Shown here: one piece after another, positions 14,401-27,589 of the stretch | Layout: the number at the start of each line of letters is the position of its first letter | How positions within the stretch are numbered: the first letter of the stretch is position 1 | Origin: Fasciolopsis buskii | Taxonomy: Eukaryota; Platyhelminthes; Trematoda; Plagiorchiida; Fasciolidae | Reading direction: 5' to 3' | Assembly (NCBI GenBank): GCA_008360955.1 | Contig: LUCM01008333.1 | Coordinates: 1 to 64,000, forward strand | DNA length: 64,000 bases | The notes under the pieces: generated by a model | The model's input: the letters and a program-made list of their open reading frames with translations, nothing else | Told to the model about the DNA's origin: nothing | Databases searched by the model: none | Position numbers and translations under genes: made by a program

Positions 14401-16980
14401 GTGACAACAAGGCACTTAGTAAATTAGCCCAATCCCTTAATGATGTAAACAATTTTCACATGGTATACAATTTGCCTGCTTCAACCCGAATGCCAGCAGT
14501 TCGCGAACGACTGACTTAACAAGATAGTCTTATATATGCTTACAGTGACCCGTGATGGCACTTTGTGTGACTGTGCAAATGTGCAAGTTATAAAGGAAAT
14601 TTTGGTAGATGAACTGGATAGCTGACAGTGGTGGCAAACGCACTTCTTGGAACCGGTGAGAAAACCAAGCAACTATGAAATGTGATACTCCGTACCATGG
14701 CCACTTCATAAGCTGCTTTTGGTACTAACTCAAAATAAGGGCAAATACCCGGGGATAACTGGTAGGTAAACTTTCAAAAACGTCCCATATGGATCGAAGT
14801 CATTGATGACAATCTGAAGAACCCAGAAATGCCTGGAGTTTTAAGCACACTGTCGATACAGGTAAACAGCAGACTGCATAATTATGTACGCAGCCAAAAT
14901 GCATAGGTGTCAAACCGGATTTTAAAATTAACAGCCAAAATCTAATGGCTGACTAAAATATTTGGCTCCTGAACTGCAAAGTTGGGATTCTTCAGCCACG
15001 GATACTACTATAAACCGATCATGATAGACATGTTCACAAACCCAGTATAATAATAGACTGATCATCAACACATAATATCCCCATGTTCTAATCCGCTCTG
15101 CTCCAGGGCAATTGCAGACATTCACGGTGTTTCAAATTCCCTTATAAACGGGAGATAATGGGATACTTTCATTTGTGGCATGATCGATGGTAGTGTTTCA
15201 GTTGCAAAACATGTAAGAGTGGAGTCATTTTACTCACTCAGTATTAGATAACCATTGATGGATATACAGTAAAGTATGACAGTGAACCGTACCAGGTTTA
15301 ACCTATTGTTAGCGAGCAACCGAGTGATATATAAAAACTAAGCTAGTTCTAAACAGTTCGCCGTAATATTCACAACAAAATAACCGGACTTAATCCAATT
15401 ACATTCCATTTCAATATTTAGCTCAGAAATGATCACGCTGAGGTGAAAATGCATCCAACAAATTTGAACGACTAACTTTTTAATTGCAGAAAGAAGAGCT
15501 TTGATTGTTTCAACGCGCATGTAATGTAACTCACATCAAACAACTTCAATGATGTCTGTGCAACGCTCGGAGGTGAAATCTGCGTCTGTTTCAAGTTCTC
15601 TTAAGTTCGAGGGTCAGTCATCATTAAGTTGGTTCGTCACCTCAGGCGTATAACCCGCATCCAAAAAATGAGCCCTTTAAACCCTCTTTCTGTAATTAAG
15701 GTGACAGCTACCCAGGTGCATTTTGCTCATTCTCATTCCAACTGGATTCTCTGTCGAACTTGATTTCTAATTGGTATGGTCTGCTTCCCGTTTATGGGAT
15801 TCCAATCTTATACCCCACTGAGTCGGACAGCCGTTCGAGTGTTTCATTTGAAAGCACTTGCCAGTCTTTTGCCAAAGTGCAACAATCCTCAGAGAACACG
15901 TTGTATTCTGTACATGGAAAGAGATCTGACCGTCGTTAACTATACACAAGTCAGGGAAATAAACTGCGAACCGCTCAAAATCTAACGTTTGGCTTGCCAT
16001 TATTTGCAGCTTTTGGTTTATTGCAAGTAGAAACGGAATAAATCAAGATGGCCAACAAAGTGACGTAAATCAGCAGTCTTCGGGAACACATCAAGCTGCA
16101 TTTATAAGTGGCATCATCCTGAGACAGAAGGATCCCACAGAAGAAATCAATGAAACAGATAATTATAAATCCCTGTCAACATCCAACTCGCCGCTGAAAA
16201 CCATGGAGGTACGTTACAACTGTTTCGTCCTTATTATTAATCGCCAAAAGTGCACATCCATCTAACAGGAATTGGGACTTGAACCCGGAACGAACGAGTT
16301 TGAACCAAACAAATAGGTCAAATTAAAAATTCTACTACGGACCACTATCAAATAACACATTCCTAATTTGCAGAATTCACCGAAAAAACAATGTATAACC
16401 AACTCATTGACTCATAAGTTCTCGAATCCACCAAATTGATTGTTCATCGATATTAAAACTACATATCACATTGCAGTAAATCCCACTTCCAGCTCTTAAA
16501 CTATACACGAAGGATATCATTAAGCGTCGATCACAAATGCAATCTTCTGCGTAAGCACCTCATTCGATCACTCAATTAGGTGTTTTGTAAGATGGTCATT
16601 CTAGTGAAACTTAACCTCTTTATGAGCATGACAGCATTCTTTCTTCCGTGAACAACAATAGCAGTGTCAGTTGAATCATTTGCTTGGCCAAAATGTATGC
16701 AGCAAAACAAACGCTACGTGCCGAATTACAAATTTGACACAACCGGACCGCTTCATTGTGCACCAAACATTTGAAGTGGTCAGCTCAATAGAGGGGGTCA
16801 TTTCAGGAGCCCAGTCTAGCGAATAGCACTTCAGATGGCAATGTATGCTTGCCACCTACATGAAATAACGACATTCAGTTTGAATTGACCTCGGTCTTGC
16901 AGTAGATATTCAGATAGCAAGTACAGTTAAAAACAAGTACAAACATTGACTTTCACTGTGGCTTATCAAGTCGGATGCAG
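5470..16980. other. Gene-free stretch of left arm
   Basis: Eleven kilobases with no recognised coding sequence; open frames are at most 87 codons and none resembles a known family. The notable items are a GC-rich hairpin at 5860-5900 and two isolated tRNA B-box-like sequences, at 7212-7220 on the plus strand and 16274-16286 on the minus strand. Both B boxes could be scraps of tRNA-derived SINEs, but a motif this short is also expected by chance. Confidence 0.5.
5860..5900. repeat. GC-rich hairpin, 11-bp stem
   Basis: Bases 5860-5870 (cggtgggctgc) pair with 5890-5900 (gcggcccaccg). Ten pairs are Watson-Crick and one is a G-T wobble, around a 19-base loop. The block stands out as GC-rich in AT-rich surroundings. 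The loop and descending arm contain the motif cacg-N3-cgttttgcggc (5877-5894), which recurs inside another hairpin at 18134-18180. Function unknown; it could be a fragment of a dispersed repeat or a structured RNA if transcribed. Confidence 0.7.
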
Positions 16981-17159
16981 TTTACATTAAGCTAGACTGC
17001 AGAAAAAATAAAACCAGGTATATCAAAGAATACGAAAAGAAATAACGTTTGCATCGGAAAATGGAGAGATTGCGGGATAGAACGGCAAAGAGTTGGATGA
17101 AAAATTGGAAATTGGAGAGATCAGAAGGGATTGTTTGAAAGCTGAAGGAAAGAAAAAGA

Positions 17160-18340
17160 TGCATAAATATTTGGACAAGTAGACTGAGGGATAGACAGAA
17201 AGATGCGTAAGTTGATAGATAAATGGGTAGCGAGAAAGGTAGACAGCTGGAGAATCAGACAGACCGATAGATGTAAAGATAAAAGGATTTATAGATGGCC
17301 TAATTTAATGATGGAATAAATTGAATAGAAGTCCCATAGATGGACATATGCATACGTAGATAGATATATATGTGCAGTGATATATAAATATTTTGATAAG
17401 CAGACAGACGGAAAGATCGATGGATGAATAGAGAGATTTGTGGTTAGGGAGACGGAGTTGAAGAGAGATATAAGAAGACTGATAGTGAGGTAGTTGCATA
17501 GATAGGTAGATAGACCGAGAGATAGTGAAATGGATGAATAGGACGACAGTTAGATGCATGGATACATATCTAGATATATAGAAAGATAGAGACAGTTATA
17601 TAATTAGTTAAAAATATTGTTAGAGTTATAAATGTCTATAGATGGATAGTCAGGTAAACAGGAAGATGGATAGATAAATAGATAGCTTTTACGATAGATG
17701 TATTACTAGTGAGAAATACAGTTAAATATTTTGAAAAATATCCAGACTGAAAGACAAGGAGGTGCATATATACTTATACATATATTAATATCTGACAAAG
17801 AATTATCAGTGAATCACAGTTGTGGTTCTTCTGTGGACTATTCGATGAAGAGCTTGCATGCACACGCCTGATGCTATAAATTCGATACATATTTCTATAC
17901 GGAATAATAGGATATGTGTAGAAAATAGATAGCTTGATAAACAATTAGTCAATTAATTAGATAGATAGGTTGATAGATATTTAGATGGACTGGAAGACAT
18001 ATATTTATACTGACTGATGAGTAGCTTGATAGTTGAATAAGTATACATACATTTAAATATATATATATATAGAGAGAATATATATGTATATATGCAAAAA
18101 TTGTATTAGTGTCTTGCTGAGTGAACAAAATTCCACCGAAAACACACGACCCGTTTTGCGGCTATTATCGCCCTTCGGTGCTCTCTTCTCTAAACACTCT
18201 TAGATAAATTATATAGATTCCGAGATGAACACGGCTGGTTAGATAGATAATCAGTTTCACATGTAGATAAATAGATGAGTATATGAATAATAGATAATCT
18301 GTTGATCGATAGATATATTAACTATAGACTAGATCAGCAC
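17160..18340 (+). repeat. Degenerate GATA/GACA-type array
   Basis: About 1.2 kb dominated by imperfect gata, gaca and tagatagat units on the plus strand, with a purine bias that starts near 17030 and an (AT)n core at about 18053-18070. Scattered gata units continue to about 18620, where there is also a clean TGAT run at 18564-18580. A less repetitive, GC-richer island interrupts the array at about 18110-18200. The minus-strand open frame 17305-17559 is only the repeat read as Ile-Tyr-Leu-Ser and is not a gene. The units are too diverged for a young microsatellite. Confidence 0.85.
18134..18180. repeat. Hairpin in an island inside the GATA array
   Basis: Bases 18134-18140 (caccgaa) pair with 18174-18180 (ttcggtg) around a 33-base loop. 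The loop carries cacg-N3-cgttttgcggc at 18145-18162, matching 15 of 18 bases of the loop motif in the hairpin at 5860-5900. The octamer ccaccgaa also occurs at both places. The island is GC-richer than the AT/GATA sequence on either side. Function unknown. Confidence 0.55.
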
Positions 18341-18619
18341 TTAGACTTCTCGATTGATAAGTATTTTATAAGTGGATATAACTGAACTGATGGATCATTA
18401 GAAGAATCTGAATGAAATAGTGTAGTGAAATCAGTGCATCCGTTGGAAAGTGTTTGTAGTGTATGGGATGTATGGAATGATGGATATTCATATTTATGGA
18501 TGTCAACAGAAAAAATGACTGATTTTTTGTTTGACACATTTTATGGTCAATTGATTGAAATTTTGATTGATTGATTGATTTATTGGTCGACTGAATATTT
18601 GATGGTTAGGTAGGATGTG

Positions 18620-21600
18620 GGTGGACATTCAGATAGGCAGGGACCCCTTTTGAGTTTGCATTTGGCACTCTCACTGTTTCCGGCCAACCCAGGGTTTATT
18701 CAGACCTAACGAGTATATATTCCTGAATCGTGGACATCTTTAGACGAAGGAATAACCGTCCATTATTTTTGATTTGCGATTACTGCACGGTCTTATAATT
18801 ATGTCCATCAAACATATGCGTGAACACTTCCTGATTTAATATTTCTTGTTTGAGGTGAAATTAATGATGTGAATGTGTGAGTTTAACACTGCACGCACCC
18901 AACTGTCCGAAGAAAGCTCCAGAAACAAATCAAATTTCTCCGTACGCCGTTTTACTTCTAACGGCATTACGTCATTTTTAAAGCTTGTTAATACAGGCAA
19001 CATGTCCTCTCTCTTTTTCATTGTAAATGTGTATAAGTCCCGGAAATACTCCGAAATCTGTCTCTGATCGCTTTGATTTGTCTGTTAGTTATTATTTTAA
19101 CGTCGTGACTTGTAATGTGGTATCATCGATTATCATCAGCTAACTAGGACAAGGTCATATGTGGCTGCTACGTTTTTCTGACCATACTAATTCTGACAGC
19201 GAAGAGGTGGAAAGCCGACGATTTTCTGTGTAAGTGGAACAGTTAACGCCTGCTTGATCGGGACACTTTAAAGCTAGTTGCGGTTTACTTCATTCCAAGC
19301 GTAGATTTAGAACAATTTTAATAGTTTTGTGACTACTTACCAATAGTACATTGCGCAAAGCAAAAATTAAAAGAAGGTGTACATCGAAGTTGTGATAATG
19401 GATTCCCCGGGTAGTTCCTAACGTGCATTATCCGACACGCCTTTTTTGCATGCAATACAATTCCTATATTATTTATTTTCATATAATAATCCCCGAATGG
19501 GGTCACTAATGAAAAGTCACTTGATCATCTAGTAATATCAAAGCTAAACTAGTTTACACCCAGTCAACCTCGTTACGACTCATAATGGCCAATAAAATTC
19601 TGTTGCTGGGGCTGTTTTTCCCAAGGCCAAAGCAAGGGCACTCACATGGATCCTGAATGGCCCCGAATCCCGAAGAATCAAAAGTAATTTGTTTATTCTC
19701 TCGAGATCTAAATTTCACTCCTGATAAATTTAACACTGTCAGTGATAACGATGCCGTCAAACAGTCGACGTGAACTGTGAGAATTGCAATTTGTTTAAAA
19801 CGTTGCAAGCAATTGTGAATGAATGAGCAATCTTTAGTAATTTGAAAGGTTTACAGTCGGTTTTCGAGGAAGTCATTGGCGTGCTTTCTATTCAAATTTG
19901 CTTTGCATGCAATTTCCAATTCCCAGGAGCATAATATTACTGATTTGATTTACAGCCGGCGAAAAATACCACGGTCAATTATCACCATTCTGTGCAAATC
20001 AGCGACAAAGTCAAATAGTTTTGGTGAGGTCATCTCAAAAAAGAAGTCTTCCACGGTTGAACACATCCGTTATTCATTTTACAATTAGCTCAATTTAGAA
20101 TTATCTCAAAATCGTTGTATCTGTTTCAATTTAAAAAATCAATTTTGGGCTCTTTAACCCTTGGTTAAAATAGTAGAGAAGCCAAGCTAAAGCTTTTGGG
20201 AAAAAATTTATTCTGCTTCTGCTTTTTCGGTGGGAGTCCAGCCATTAATCAGGAGCAAATTTTAATATGGCCAGAAGAATTCAAATCGTTTTGGGATTGT
20301 TCCGAATTCGTCCCGATATCTGACGGTATGAGAAAGGTCAATGTGAAGGGCCGCGTCTTACAGTGAGCGACTATGAGTTTTCCGATTCAGGTATAAAAAT
20401 CGGCAACGAAACTCATTTTATTTTATCCAATTCAGAGAAGACGTTAGCCAAGTGTCCTGCAATGGTTGCAGGCTAATAGTACTTATAAGTCTTATTTTCA
20501 CTGTAGATTTTTGATAACGAAGTGATAAGAAAAACAGAAAATTAAACAAACAACGGTCGCTTGCATGCTACTCTGAAGAAAGCCTTCGACGTAGCGATCG
20601 GATTCTTGATACTGTTGCAGATCAATAAAATGGATGATTAAGCTCATTTTATTTTGGATTTAGGGCCCAACTTCTCGAACTATCTTACAGCTGCCCAACA
20701 CCTAACCGAGCATCTTAAACGTTCTGTCAGATAGCACGGACAGTAGACTACGAACACATTATCCTGGTGAAAACTATGCACGCAACAAACAAATTGCCAG
20801 TTCCATGCTCTTTGATAACGTGTATTACAGTTAAATACAAGCATATGCGACAAAGTTTGATAATCAAAAGGAATCTCGCAGATGAAAATATGCACTTTGC
20901 TTTGGGAAATTTGTGTTTGATAGTAACTTTGGGCATCCGTTTGTGAACCTCGTTGCTGTGCACAGTAGTAGATTGGGTCAAGTCTTACTGGAAGTTTCTA
21001 ACCACCTGGGAGAACAAACAATTTTCTTTCATTTACTCGCTAATAAAGCCTTAAAGTTACGGCGAGGCAAAATGTGACGGCGTTATCCTTCTGTCCTGAA
21101 TGTCCTCTTCTTTGTGTTTGCAAGGTTTGTTTCTGTCCTCAAATGGACTTGGAATGAATTTTAATCTAAAGTCGTTTTTGATTCGCAATTGAAATGTGTA
21201 ACCGAACACTTGACATATGGGACAGGTGTTGCTGCTTGCAAAGAGTGAGTGTCTGGAGGACAAGAGAAGCCGAATGTTGATACAACCGAAAGTGGTTTCA
21301 GCCAGTAATCAATGTCTACTATTTTGAAAGCCCAGGATTTATTTCGATCTTTCAAGCAACCCAACAAAATCAAAAAACGACTGAGTTTTGTTTGAGAGAT
21401 CAGCTTTCTTCCTCTTGTTCATGAAAGTTCGCTGTTTCCTTCCGAATATTTCGACAGCAACGTTAATATTTTTGAAATTACACTCAATCTCAATTTTGCT
21501 GTTTGTTGTCCCCTAGGGAAGATGTTTCGCTGTAAAGCTCTTATTGCTTCACCAATGAGAGAAGCGCTTTTGAAAATTTCTGGATTCTTAGAAGTCAGAT

Positions 21601-24600
21601 GCCTCTCATCGCGGATATCACAGGGAGTAAAAGGAATCCATTTTTCTCATGCAGGCCCACTTACTAATAGTTACAACGGCCAAGGACTATGGTAACGAAT
21701 ACCGCTTTGGTATGGGAATAAAATGAAACCAGTAAGTTGTATCAAAGTTTAAGGCCGGCATTTTGTTTATAGATTCGATGACTCTGCAATTTCATGAGTC
21801 CCGAATGTGTGCAATGAAATAACACCCATCCCCAATAAAGAACTGTTGATCTTTTTTTAACACAAAGCAACAGCAGGCACAAGACCCGATGGTACGTGTT
21901 CATCCGATGATGCACTTACTCCAGTTCCTAATAAATTATTGTGTGCTCATTCTATCCCCGGCTGCTGGAAGTCTATCGCCACTGTGCCCCGCTTCAAAGA
22001 TACTAATCCCTGTATTCCTTCCGAAAGTTTTCTCCATCGCTCTTGCATGCTGCTGCCTCAAGCTAACAGAAGTTGCCGTTCAGGGGAGCCTAACGTCTTC
22101 TGTTATTGTGCCTGACAACCCTCCTGATGTTTTCTAAAATCCAAATAGGTTCACTTTGGATACTGTGGCTTCCTTAAATCGTTATACAACAAAGTCATCA
22201 TATGGGTCCGCGGAATGTCTTTTGAGCTTTCTTCGCTTTTTTGCTCTCCATCCGACTCTGTTTTACAGACATTATTCGTTCACAAACTGGAACAGTTCGG
22301 CTATCAGTTTATTCATCCAACACAACTCGTTGCACAAGACTGGGTCAAGAAAATCCGCACTCATTGTTGGATAAATTTGGAGTCCTCCAAAATTAATCCC
22401 CTTTATCCTTCTTTGTTTTCCGCTTATATTTGTTATTTGTCGTGAGTTCTCCAGATCGAGTATCCATGGCTGATTCTATCGCTTTCTGTCAGAATCTGGG
22501 ATTTTCCCAACTTTTCCGACAACTTGGTGTTTCTGTTCGTTCTGATTTGAAGGTTAATTTACCAAAATGAGCGAAATGTTTGTTTACTTTACGCCATCTG
22601 CTTACTCGTCTGGCCAACAAAGGACCAATAGCTAGGTCAAATTTCGCCAGACAATTATATCTACTTTACTAGTTCATCTGCGGTTGAGGTGACATACTTA
22701 ACCAGATCGGATCGGTGCCTCGGCGGACACGTCGAAAAACATTTCCAACTGATCAGTGACTCTTTCTATTCCCAAACAATGAACGAACACGAAAAACCCG
22801 GCCTCGTCAATCGCGAAACATTTTACGACTTCGTTTACCAAGCTGATCTCAGCCGAGCGTTTCCAGTTATTCTGCGGAGCCGTAACTTAAGACTGTTAGT
22901 ATTTGGCGAGGTTTTGATCTGCCGACAGACTGAAGTCACGATTTTGTGCGCAAAGAATTTTCACCACCAATTTTTACCTGTTCAGACGTTAGCCGATCCC
23001 TTTCGGCAAAAATTCTTTTGAGTTTGCCGGCACCGTTCGTTTTCAGTTTTGTTATTCTTAGTATCAATCTAATATGAATTAAAGTTTTAAGTGAACGGTT
23101 GAGAAAGTTAAAAGAAATACTTGCATCGTGCATTTTATACCTTCAATCCGCTCTATTCAACAGATCAATTGTAGTCACTATTTAGAATTACTATCGACAT
23201 AACCTGAGACATGCATATCACAATACCAGTGGTCTAAATAGTCCAAGAAAGTTAGCTTTCGATAGAAATTTTCAATGACATTTCCAAATTGAGCAAGGAA
23301 CTATCTTCATATTTCTTCCCAGCCATTTTCCCGGCATTCCTCTTTTGTTATCCCGCCATTTGTATTGGTTTATTTGCTACTTCACGAATTTAGAACCCTT
23401 CGCCGAGGTCTGTCACTTATCAGTTTTGTCTTCCGTAGCAGTGGAGAACTATGCACCAGTCTGCATGAAATGCATCTAAGCTCGAGGGAGAAACTTGCAC
23501 AATTTATTTTCGGAGCTGCCTCATCGTTTTGTTTTACATCAGGCACCCTGTACCTTCCGAACCAAACTCTTCTCGACTGTTCCCAACTCAAACCAGATTC
23601 TCACCAACCGGAGGCCAGTATTGACGGATTTCCTAAGCAATCCCCCACAACTATTCATTTTTTGTTTCGTATTTATTTAACTCCCTGTGTTTTGCTGAGT
23701 TGACGAATGCGTAAAATTCTGACTGAGATGCAGACACTTGTGTAAACGAAAGTCCAAATGCAATGCAGTGCAGTATTGTCTCTTGGTTTCTATTTTAGCA
23801 CTCTTTGGATGTGATTTGCAATCGACTATTAGGAAATTAAACGTATAACCAATTCCACGATCACGAACGATCTGCAGTAGTTTGCAAATCATTTTATTCT
23901 ACTTGCTGCAACCCACACTTTTCTTCGAATGTTTTGTTAACTTATTCGGTTGACTAATGCTGGTTTTCACACATAACTAGTTCAGTCTACCTAAAACTCA
24001 GCGCAAGCATTCGACCTCGTAGTAAATCATCTGACCGGTGAGCTGTAGCCTGCTAAGTAGGTGATTTGAATTACCGTGAACGAATAAAGATTTGTGGCGA
24101 ACAAATATTCTTGTCTTTTGCAAAACAGTGGCCAAACTCTATACACATGGACCATCAAACGTCGGTGCTCAAATGATTTCCACCGAACTTGCATTTTTGT
24201 GAAATTGTTTTGAAAGATTACTAACATGTTCCTAGCCGGTTCATCATTCGTCGTATTTATTGGTGTTCTTTTCATTTTTGGCGAACTCTTCAATCCATCT
24301 TCGTTGTTTTCATACTTAACCCAGATGCCGAATACAAAATGATTTCGACAATTATGTTGCACGTTGTTTTTGGTCATTTGCGTTAAAATAAACGGGTTCT
24401 GAAAATCAGTTTTTCGTATCTGTCTGAAACTTCGTACGGTCTCACCTATATGATGATATTTTCAATGAATGATCCTCCTTGGGAACTTCATACTGCATAG
24501 GTGACTACATTCTACTAACCTGTCAAGTGAACTTTTAACTTATTCACATAGCGTATGATCATCAAATTCTTGGATGTTATCAAAACGTTCGCCGCGACTC

Positions 24601-26889
24601 TCGTAGGTAAAAAGCGGGAATTAAATTTGGCTGTATCTCACTGAGCAAACTACAATAGACAGACCGGTTGTAGTTAAGTAGATGAGGTCATGAAATTTGG
24701 AAGTTATTTTAATGACTTGCAACCCGTCGACAAACCCTGGCCACATCTCCCTTCGACACTCATTTTGCAGCAGCGGTTCCCTTTCAAAATTGCCTAATAA
24801 TCTCTGCCTGGTTCACGCCTTAAGGCACAAATCTAACAGAAAAGTCTGGTGTAGTATAAACGTGGCACTTCAAATCTATAGGTCCAAAGTTTGTTAATAA
24901 ATATTCACATAACGCCATAACCACGATTTTTCTAGTGTTTACATTACCCGGACGGAATGAGCGTTCTTATATCGGGAGTGATCAGGTGCAAGAGGATTGA
25001 GTTCAGAGTCTGGCCTTCGGTTAGTTTCCAAATGCAGCGTGCAAGCCTCGGTTGAGCAACTTATGAGAACTAAGTTCTCTTTGATGTAATGAAGTGGAGC
25101 AAAGGAGCATTCGATACTTAATCTTGAGGTGATTTGTAGAGCAACGAAAGATAAAGGGGCACAGTATTCTGAGAAAAATATACCTGGATGAGTTTAATTA
25201 CGCTCACGTATATTCGATCACATTAACATATAGGTTGCCTCAACTGATTCATGTATGAGAGTTGCCGAACTCGACAGTGTACGCCGTAACCCATGGAGGT
25301 TAGTCACTCTTGTGGGTCTATTCCCGGTCAAGTTAAAATGGCCAATACTCCACACTCGTCATCATCGGCAAAATGTATCGTTTTCTTGCGCGTATCGTTC
25401 ACACAAACACCAGACAATCGTGCATGGGGTGGGCATCCCACTGTGGTTTAAAATGCATGCGTTCTTCTGGCATCGACGTGCATATTTAGCAAATGAGGCA
25501 AAATCTTTATGTCGCTAAGGACTCAATCACTTTGTTAGCGAAATCAGCTCAAGAAAATTTTTCTTCATTCCTTTGCTCCAGCTGCTGCTTGAGAAGAACG
25601 GCTGTACAGTGCAGTAAAATGATTTATTTATCCATATATGTTCGCAATGTGATTGCCTTCTGACGAAAAGCCAGCTAGAATAATCTACAGCATAATCCGT
25701 TGTGCATGGACTGATTGACCGGTTGATTTGCCAACACAGTTGTATGCACGTCTCTTTTTCACTACCTTGACATGCCTCATTTGATCATACAGACTGTTGA
25801 TCAGGAAGTATGCTGAAGGTGATGAACGAATCTACTGATAAAAAGGGCTTAGGATCATACATAAGGTAATTTACTTTGAGATAAACCGGTAGCATTTTTT
25901 TCATGCTATCGTACTGGCAATTTTACAGTTATTATCTAAATTCCACTGGTGAATTGAATATCCTAGTAATCATCTGATGTTATGTGATAATTCCAAATGG
26001 GAGCTTGTTACAATCGTTTTGAAGTGATGCCAAAATATTGGGATAACAGAAAAGTCCATAAGCACTTCATTTCGTCTATCAAGGTTCTAATACAGTGTAA
26101 AATCTTACATTAAACCCGCATTATCAACTTTCTTGTCATTGATAATTAAATGAATTATGTGAATGTTCCATTTTTATTTCAACAAGATGTAGCACGTTCT
26201 TGGGTATTGACTTAACATCCACTACCTATCAGACTCTCCGTGACCTCGGTCAAATCTAGCTTTCCGATTCTCCATATGTTATTCAGGAATGGGCAGTCAA
26301 AAGGAATGTGCAAGTAAGATCATTGTTTGCCACAGTTTCCTTTACATGTTTATAATGGCTTTCTACTTAGAATTCTTTCTGCGCTTGTCATTTCAACATA
26401 TTTCAGTACAAGATTGATCAAAGAGTGCCACTAAATCCTGAGCTTTCCCGTTCTCAAAACCTTGAAACGAAACCAAGTTAAGAGTGTGTGAACTGCAGAT
26501 CTCTTGGTCCAATTTAGGCACTTTGAAAGTACCCTGTAGTGTTATACTGTTTTAATCAGGCCGCTAGTTTATCCTCTACTTTTTCGACTTTGTACTTGTT
26601 CAGTTTGATTATACCCCCAAACACCTGACAGATCAAATGGACACTCAGAAATGAGATTCGGTACTATCTAAAACATCCACAAAGACCAATGGAAATAACC
26701 TACAAATGAGGTTTATTGCTTTCTCATTTACCGTGTTGCACTCAACTGAGCAGAACCGCCAAATATTTAGGATGATTTGACTGGAAGCTTTTTTAGTAAT
26801 TATGGCATGATTAAAGCCAAACAGCTTTTGGAATCACGAAACATGCTTATATATGCACGCGTGCAAGTGCGGATTATGAACCCTGTGAT
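18620..26889. other. Gene-free stretch of left arm with a pyrimidine-rich block
   Basis: No host gene is recognised. The block at about 21880-23710 is visibly rich in C and T on the plus strand. It carries a cluster of plus-strand open frames (82, 72, 76, 110 and 112 codons) denser than in neighbouring DNA. One of the frames in this block contains the small coding repeat annotated at 23498-23680, so the block may be the worn 5-prime part of a retroelement. The open frame at 24027-24377 (116 codons, minus) resembles nothing I recognise and is within chance length. Confidence 0.4.
23498..23680 (+). mobile_element. Small coding repeat, copy A
   Basis: Sixty codons that align in frame with copy B at 31945-32109. 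Both begin H-N-x-x-S-x-x-P-x-R, both have A-P-C in the middle, and both end with L-T-N-R-x-x-V-x-T-D-F-L-S-N (TDFLSN at 23624-23641 here). Spacing between the blocks differs by only two or three residues, which chance would not give. The family is unknown to me. Copy B lies directly upstream of LINE-like sequence, so this may be the 5-prime leader or first reading frame of a LINE family (inference). Stop codons flank the conserved part, so it is a remnant. Confidence 0.5.
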
Positions 26890-27589
26890 CTTTCATTATA
26901 ACTCAGTGTCTTCGCATCCATCTGATCGAAAGTGACTGACGACTTTATTATTAAAAACTGATTTATTGGTCCACGAATTTGGATCACAGCTTCTAGTATG
27001 AAAAGACGCAAGTGTATTCGAGTGGTCTTCTTTGCTGATTTAACGGTTGGCCTTGGATAAACATAACAGGAGGCCCAAAACCTTTTCCTAGTTTCATCGT
27101 GGTTGGTGTCCGCTGTTGACTATTGGCTTAAGCATAAGCCGTCCTCATGATCAATCATTTATTCCCAATGAGAAATCACGTTGAGTTCAGACTCTCCGAA
27201 ATTCCTACCAGATATTTTGTTAAATTACGTTTCATGGTTAGTCCCCTGGTATTCATCAGAGCTGTTCCCGCGTTAGCCTCCGTCTGGCGTTTTCTGTCGT
27301 TATGCTTTCTAATAAAAACAGACAGAACAATACCGAGCTGGTTGGGTCATAACTTCGAATTGGATTCAAAAGCTATCAGGAAGACGGATTTATATATCAA
27401 TTCGATAACGGTGGTACAACTACTTTGAATTTATAGCTTTGTGTTGCATCTATGAAGCTGATTCACGCCGATATTGCGTTCAGACCAGAGAATCATTGTT
27501 TCTACCCAGCATCATATAGGCCCTTCTGTGCATTCCTTCAATGAAAGCTCCACATTTTGTCTCCATCTCTTCTCTTCTATTTTTTAGAA
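26890..27589 (+). pseudogene. Probable endonuclease part of decayed LINE
   Basis: Weak similarity to the apurinic-type endonuclease domain of flatworm LINEs. Around 26932-27060 the frame gives V-T-D-D-F and then K-C-I-R-V-V-F-F-A-D-L, where the family has a V-K-D-E-F block followed by the hydrophobic strand and G-D-F-N active-site motif. The catalytic residues are not preserved. The distance to the next recognised block (near 27620) is what the family would predict. Open frame 27147-27428 probably covers the rest of the domain but I cannot align it convincingly. Frameshifts and stops show it is dead. Confidence 0.4.

Noticed and set aside
17305..17559. 84-codon minus-strand open frame rich in Ser, Ile, Tyr and Leu
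   Set aside because: It is the GATA array translated; its mirror at 51911-52165 is the same.
22689..23021. 110-codon plus-strand frame considered as a host exon
   Set aside because: No recognised domain, chance length, and it sits in a pyrimidine-rich block that looks repeat-derived.
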